NCBI RefSeq assembly: GCF_014655955.1
Contig: NZ_BNBO01000007.1
Span: forward strand, 124,001-188,000
Length of the DNA: 64,000 nt
Source of the DNA: Kitasatospora indigofera
GTDB taxonomy: Bacteria > Actinomycetota > Actinomycetes > Streptomycetales > Streptomycetaceae
Direction of reading: 5' to 3'
Below the pieces are notes generated by a model that did not search any database, was not told the DNA's origin, and worked only from the letters and a program-made list of their open reading frames with translations. How positions within the stretch are numbered: the stretch's first letter is position 1; each line of letters begins with the position of its first letter. Below are positions 60,255-64,000 of the stretch, one piece after another. The position numbers and the translations under genes are program-made.

Positions 60255-60317
60255 ATGGCCAAAACCACCGAAAAGGGTGAATCAGAAGAACCGTTTCGCC
60301 ACTTTTCCGGCACCTAG
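60255..60317 (+). CDS. Possible 20-residue leader peptide
   Basis: A 20-codon frame (MAKTTEKGESEE...) starts after AAGGGG and stops 41 nt before the secreted protein gene. It is hydrophilic and its base composition is more AT-rich than nearby genes. It could be a leader peptide or simply part of the promoter region; weak support. Confidence 0.25.
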   Translation: MAKTTEKGESEEPFRHFSGT

Positions 60318-60358
60318 GGTGATTCTGCACCGCTTCACTTGGAAAAGGATCACCTCTC

Positions 60359-60694
60359 ATGCGTCTCCGCAACGCCGCGATCGCCGCCGCCAGCGCCGTC
60401 ACCCTCGTGCTGGCCGTCCCGGGCTCGGCGAACGCCAGCTTCGGCGAGTTCCGCTACACCTACCGAGACGCCGGCGCGGAGCGGACCGGACGGCTGGTCG
60501 GGCCGCCGAGCGGAGCATGCGTCAACCTGGCGGAGGCCACCCGGGAGGAGCCCGCCCGCACGCCGAAGAACCGGACCGGCGCGACCGCCACGGTCTTCCC
60601 CGGCCCGGACTGCGCGGGTGACGGCTCGTACGTGCTGCGGCCCGGCGTCGTCGCCCCCGAGGGGTCGGCGGTCCGTTCGGTGGTCTTCTCCTGA
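60359..60694 (+). CDS. Small secreted protein
   Basis: A 111-residue exported protein. The signal peptide (1-26) ends ANA. The mature part has two cysteines (one in GACVNL, one in GPDCAG) that probably form a disulfide, and resembles small beta-rich actinobacterial exoproteins. AAAGGA about 10 nt before the ATG. Function unknown. Confidence 0.85.
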   Translation: MRLRNAAIAAASAVTLVLAVPGSANASFGEFRYTYRDAGAERTGRLVGPPSGACVNLAEATREEPARTPKNRTGATATVFPGPDCAGDGSYVLRPGVVAPEGSAVRSVVFS

Positions 60695-60898
60695 CGGTGC
60701 GGCGCCCCCGCCGGGCGCACGGCCGGCCCCGGACGGCGGAGCCCGGCCGCCGGGGTGGCGGGCCGCCCGCGCCGGCCGGCCGCCCGCCCCTGCACATCTC
60801 CCGCACATTTCCCACCATCCCCAGGACGTCCGCCGCCCCGGCTGCCACACTGTCGGCACCCGGGGCGGCCCCGGGTGTCAGGACCCGGGGGAGTGGCT

Positions 60899-62539
60899 GT
60901 GCGGATTGGGCGGGCGGGACTCACCTCCCGGAGCGGCCGGATCGTGCTCGTCAGCACGCTGTTGGCGCTGGTCGCGGCCGGTCTCGGCATCCAGCGGGCG
61001 CTGGGTGACGATCCCGGCGGGCCCGGCGCGGGCGCGGCGGGCGGACCCACCGGATCGCACCGGATCGTCCCCGCCCCGCTGACCGTGACCGACGGCACCG
61101 GCGCCGGCTACACCCTCACCGCGCGGACCGCGATCAGCGCGGCCGGCGGCAACCCGGCGGCCCGGCGGATCGCCGACCAGCTCGCGGCCGGACTGCGCCG
61201 CTCCACCGGCCTCGCCCTGCCGGTGACCGACGACCACGGCGCCCGGGACGGCATCGACCTGGCCCTGGACCCGGCCCTGCCCGAGGAGACCGGTCCCGAG
61301 GGCTACCGGCTCCAGGCCGACGGCCACGGCGTGCGGATCACCGCCCGGACCGAGGAGGGCCTCTACCGGGGGACCCAGACCCTCCGCCAGCTGCTCCCGG
61401 CCGAGGCCGACAGCCGCACCCCGGCCTCCGCCGACTGGACGGTGCCCCCGGTCGGCATCACCGACCGGCCGCGCTACGCCTACCGCGGCGCGATGCTCGA
61501 CGTCGCCCGGCACTTCTTCACGGTCGACGAGGTCAAGGCCTACGTCGACCGGCTGTCCCTGTACAAGTTCAACCACCTGCACCTGCACCTGACCGACGAC
61601 CAGGGCTGGCGGCTCGCCGTGCCCGGCCGCCCGGCGCTCACCGGGATCGGCGCGGCCACCGAGATCGGGGGCACCCCCGGCGGCTTCTACACCGAGGCGG
61701 ACTACCGCGAGATCGTCCGCTACGCGCAGGAGCGGTACCTGACCGTCGTCCCGGAGATCGACCTGCCCGGGCACACCAACGCCGTGCTCACCGCCCACCC
61801 CGAGCTCGACTGCTCCGGCGGGCCCCCCGCGCAGCCCTACTTCGGCAACGCGGTCGGCTTCAGCCTGATCTGCCCGACCGACGAGCGCACCTACGCCTTC
61901 ACCGGCGAGGTGATCGCCCTGCTGGCCTCGCTGACCCCCGGGCCGTACCTGCACATCGGCGGGGACGAGGTGAAGACCCTGGCGCCGGCCGGGTACCAGG
62001 AGTTCGTCCGCCGGGTCGCCGCGCAGGTCCGGGCGGCCGGGAAGATCCCGTTCGGCTGGAACCAGACGGCGCCGGTCGCGGGCGGGGACGGCGTCGGGCT
62101 GCTGGAGTTCTGGAGCACGGACGGCGCCGACGCGCGCGCGATGACCGCGGCCGCCGGGCGCGGCGCCCGGGTGGTCATGGCACCGGCCGGCCGGGCCTAC
62201 CTGGACATGAAGTACGACAGCGGCACCGCGCTCGGGGTCCGGTGGGCGGGCACGGTGAGCGTGAGCAACGCGTACTCCTGGAACCCGGACACCGAACTGG
62301 AGCTGCCGGCCGGCACGGTCGCCGGGATCGAGGCGCCGCTGTGGACGGAGACCCTGCCCGGCCTCGCCGAGGTCGACCAGATGGCGCTGCCCCGGCTGCC
62401 CGCGCTGGCGGAGGTCGGGTGGTCCGCGCAGTCCGGGCGTGACTGGGACGGCTTCCGGCTCCGGCTGGCCGCGCAGGGCCCGCGCTGGGATGCGGCCGGC
62501 TTCGGTTACGCCCGGCGCCCGGAGATCCCCTGGCCGTAG
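60899..62539 (+). CDS. Beta-N-acetylhexosaminidase (GH20)
   Basis: A 546-residue exported glycosidase. A signal anchor (about 13-34) is followed by the GH20 N-terminal domain (about 50-185) and the catalytic barrel (about 190-540). The catalytic pair is D356-E357 in HIGGDEVKT, and HLHLHLTDDQGWRL is the strand-3 signature. It removes terminal GlcNAc/GalNAc, so it fits chitin or peptidoglycan turnover together with the deacetylase at 56793. GTG start follows GGGGGAG; a GTG two codons upstream is possible. Confidence 0.93.
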   Translation: MRIGRAGLTSRSGRIVLVSTLLALVAAGLGIQRALGDDPGGPGAGAAGGPTGSHRIVPAPLTVTDGTGAGYTLTARTAISAAGGNPAARRIADQLAAGLRRSTGLALPVTDDHGARDGIDLALDPALPEETGPEGYRLQADGHGVRITARTEEGLYRGTQTLRQLLPAEADSRTPASADWTVPPVGITDRPRYAYRGAMLDVARHFFTVDEVKAYVDRLSLYKFNHLHLHLTDDQGWRLAVPGRPALTGIGAATEIGGTPGGFYTEADYREIVRYAQERYLTVVPEIDLPGHTNAVLTAHPELDCSGGPPAQPYFGNAVGFSLICPTDERTYAFTGEVIALLASLTPGPYLHIGGDEVKTLAPAGYQEFVRRVAAQVRAAGKIPFGWNQTAPVAGGDGVGLLEFWSTDGADARAMTAAAGRGARVVMAPAGRAYLDMKYDSGTALGVRWAGTVSVSNAYSWNPDTELELPAGTVAGIEAPLWTETLPGLAEVDQMALPRLPALAEVGWSAQSGRDWDGFRLRLAAQGPRWDAAGFGYARRPEIPWP

Positions 62540-62570
62540 CGGCCCGGAGATCCCTTGGCCGTAGCGGCCC
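62521..62570. repeat. Tandem 25-bp repeat spanning the GH20 stop codon
   Basis: Units 62521-62545 and 62546-62570 differ at one base. The first contains the stop codon of the GH20 gene, so the second is a duplicated copy of the gene's last codons. Confidence 0.9.
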
Positions 62571-62767
62571 GGGGACAGCGGCCGGCCGCAGCGGAGCGCC
62601 CTCCGGCCCGCGCTCCCGCCCGGGGGCCGTTCGCTTCCGCGTGCCGGGCCGGCCGGCGGGAGCGTAGCGTTGCCAGGAGAGAGTATGTCCGGATCATCCG
62701 CCCGCCGAGCCGTGTCCGGGCGGCCGAACCCGCCTCCCCGCCGCGGCCCGATGCCGTAGGAGGAGCG

Positions 62768-63832
62768 ATGACTGTTCGGGAGCTCGACCGGGCGAAGCAG
62801 GAGGCGTTCGCCGGCCGGATGGTGCAGATGCTGAACGACGGCTGCCTGGCGCTGATGACCAGCCTGGGGCACCAGGGCGGCCTGTTCGACGCCATGGCGG
62901 ACCTGCCGCCGTCCACCTCGCAGGAGATCGCGGCCGCCACCGGGCTGACCGAGCGCTACGTCCGTGAGTGGCTGGGGTCGATGGTGGTCGGCGGCATCGT
63001 CGAGTACGAACCCGGTGCCCGGACCTACCGGCTGCCGGCCGAGCACGCGGCCTCGCTGACCCGGGCGGCCGGGCCGGACAACCTGGCCGGCCTGATGCAG
63101 GACTTCGCGATGATGGGCGAGGTCGAGCAGCGGGTCCTGGAGGCCTTCCGGTCGGGCGGCGGGGTGCCGTACTCCGCCTACCCGAGGTTCCAGGAACTGC
63201 AGGCGGAGGAGACGAACCGGGTCTACGACGCGGCGCTGGTCGGGAGCATCGTCCCGGTCGTCCCCGGGCTGGCCGAACGGCTGGCGGCGGGGGCCGACGC
63301 GATCGACATCGGCACCGGGCAGGGGCATGCGGTGAACGTGCTGGCCCGGGCCTTCCCGGCCGGCCGGTTCCACGGCCTGGACATCTCCGAGGAGGGCGTC
63401 GCCGCGGGGCGGGCGGAGGCGGCCGCGCTGGGGCTCGGCAACGCCACCTTCGAGGTGGGCGACTGCGCGGAGCTGACCGGCGAGTACGACCTGGTCACGG
63501 CGTTCGACGTGATCCACGACCTGGCCAGGCCGACCGCGACCCTGGCCGCCGTCGCCTCGGCGCTGCGCCCCGGCGGGGTGTTCCTGATGGGTGACATTGC
63601 GGCCTCCAGCAATCTGGAGGAGAACGTCGGGAACCCGTTCGCGCCGGCCCTGTACACCTTCTCGGTCTTCTACTGCATGACCGTCTCGCTCGCCCAGGGC
63701 GGCGAGGGGCTGGGGACGGTCTGGGGCGAGCAGACCGCGCGGCGGATGCTGGCCGAGGCGGGGTTCACCCAGGTGGAGACCCACCAGGTGGAGGGCGACG
63801 TGCTGAACGTCTACTACGCGGCACGGCGCTGA
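62768..63832 (+). CDS. Class I SAM-dependent methyltransferase
   Basis: A 354-residue protein. An N-terminal winged-helix-like domain (about 15-105; TSQEIAAATGLTERYVREWL) leads to a Rossmann methyltransferase domain (about 160-350), with motif I AIDIGTGQGHAVN at about 178-190 and LDISEEGV as the ribose-binding acidic strand. The layout is like O-methyltransferases and the Rv2258c-type proteins. TAGGAGGAG 5 nt before the ATG. Substrate unknown. Confidence 0.92.
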   Translation: MTVRELDRAKQEAFAGRMVQMLNDGCLALMTSLGHQGGLFDAMADLPPSTSQEIAAATGLTERYVREWLGSMVVGGIVEYEPGARTYRLPAEHAASLTRAAGPDNLAGLMQDFAMMGEVEQRVLEAFRSGGGVPYSAYPRFQELQAEETNRVYDAALVGSIVPVVPGLAERLAAGADAIDIGTGQGHAVNVLARAFPAGRFHGLDISEEGVAAGRAEAAALGLGNATFEVGDCAELTGEYDLVTAFDVIHDLARPTATLAAVASALRPGGVFLMGDIAASSNLEENVGNPFAPALYTFSVFYCMTVSLAQGGEGLGTVWGEQTARRMLAEAGFTQVETHQVEGDVLNVYYAARR

Positions 63833-64000
63833 CCGCCGGGCACCCGGCACGGTGCCGGCGGTGTCCGGTGCGACGGGGGCCGGACGCCCCCGGGCGGTAC
63901 GGCGTGAGGTGCGTCTCCGGCGTGGCACGGCGTGATGGCGCCGGAATGACGGTGCGTTAGCTAGCATGAACATTTCATAACAGGAGAGTGGACCGCCGTC
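63833..64000 (+). other. Right edge with the leader of the next gene
   Basis: AGGAGAG at 63982-63988 is a good ribosome-binding site with no start codon at the right distance inside the window, so a plus-strand gene most likely begins just past position 64000. The AT-rich stretch before it (63958-63980) probably belongs to its promoter. Confidence 0.5.

Noticed and set aside
60878..63973. A 1031-codon open frame on the minus strand opposite the GH20 and methyltransferase genes
   Set aside because: Low-complexity translation, antisense to two well-supported genes.

Overview
The window is very GC-rich actinobacterial chromosome with dense codon-position bias, frequent GTG starts and short intergenic gaps. 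RbpA, a SigB/F-type sigma factor, many ATP-binding/STAS/SpoIIE-phosphatase regulators and many secreted or Tat-exported proteins point to a Streptomycetaceae genome (Streptomyces, Kitasatospora or a close relative; the genus cannot be settled from the sequence alone). I saw no tRNA, rRNA, transposase, integrase or CRISPR array. The gene content looks like ordinary chromosome rather than a mobile island.

Layout. 1-6 kb: rbpA behind a textbook sigma-R-type promoter, an FtsK/TraB-like membrane protein with a damaged P-loop, an ankyrin protein, a GNAT acetyltransferase and a serine hydrolase. 6-13 kb: a SHOCT membrane protein, a membrane alpha/beta-hydrolase, a three-gene redox module (membrane protein, DsbA-like, VKOR), a His/Pro-rich protein with a membrane partner, and a CHAD protein. 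13-25 kb: family 5 uracil-DNA glycosylase, SPFH protein, CBS protein, Tat-exported metallo-hydrolase, secreted beta-propeller, large FAD/Fe-S oxidoreductase, HIT-like protein, glycosyltransferase and a secreted transglycosylase. 25-36 kb: membrane and metabolic genes, including an amino-acid permease, aldehyde dehydrogenase, HPP protein and adenine deaminase.

36.8-52.3 kb is the centrepiece: a near-continuous block of stress-signalling genes. It runs SigB-type sigma factor, STAS antagonist, ATP-binding protein, SpoIIE phosphatase, second ATP-binding protein, HTH + Rcp1-like receiver, CHASE3 histidine kinase, receiver-phosphatase, then a six-gene stressosome operon (RsbR, RsbS, RsbT, HATPase-phosphatase fusion, hybrid kinase, receiver-phosphatase). 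Every junction in that operon is a 4-nt overlap. The block ends with a second HTH + receiver pair whose receiver appears to carry a one-base N-terminal frameshift. The parts fit a pathway in which RsbR/S release RsbT, phosphatases activate STAS proteins, and ATP-binding anti-sigma factors free the sigma factor; that wiring is inference.

Immediately after it, 52.4-54.7 kb holds a second copy of the redox module seen at 8-10.7 kb. 54.9-64 kb: Fpg/Nei glycosylase, DUF574-type methyltransferase, lipoprotein polysaccharide deacetylase, an NAD-dependent epimerase divergent from a TetR regulator with a striking array of six 19-bp repeats between them, a small secreted protein, a GH20 hexosaminidase and a SAM methyltransferase.
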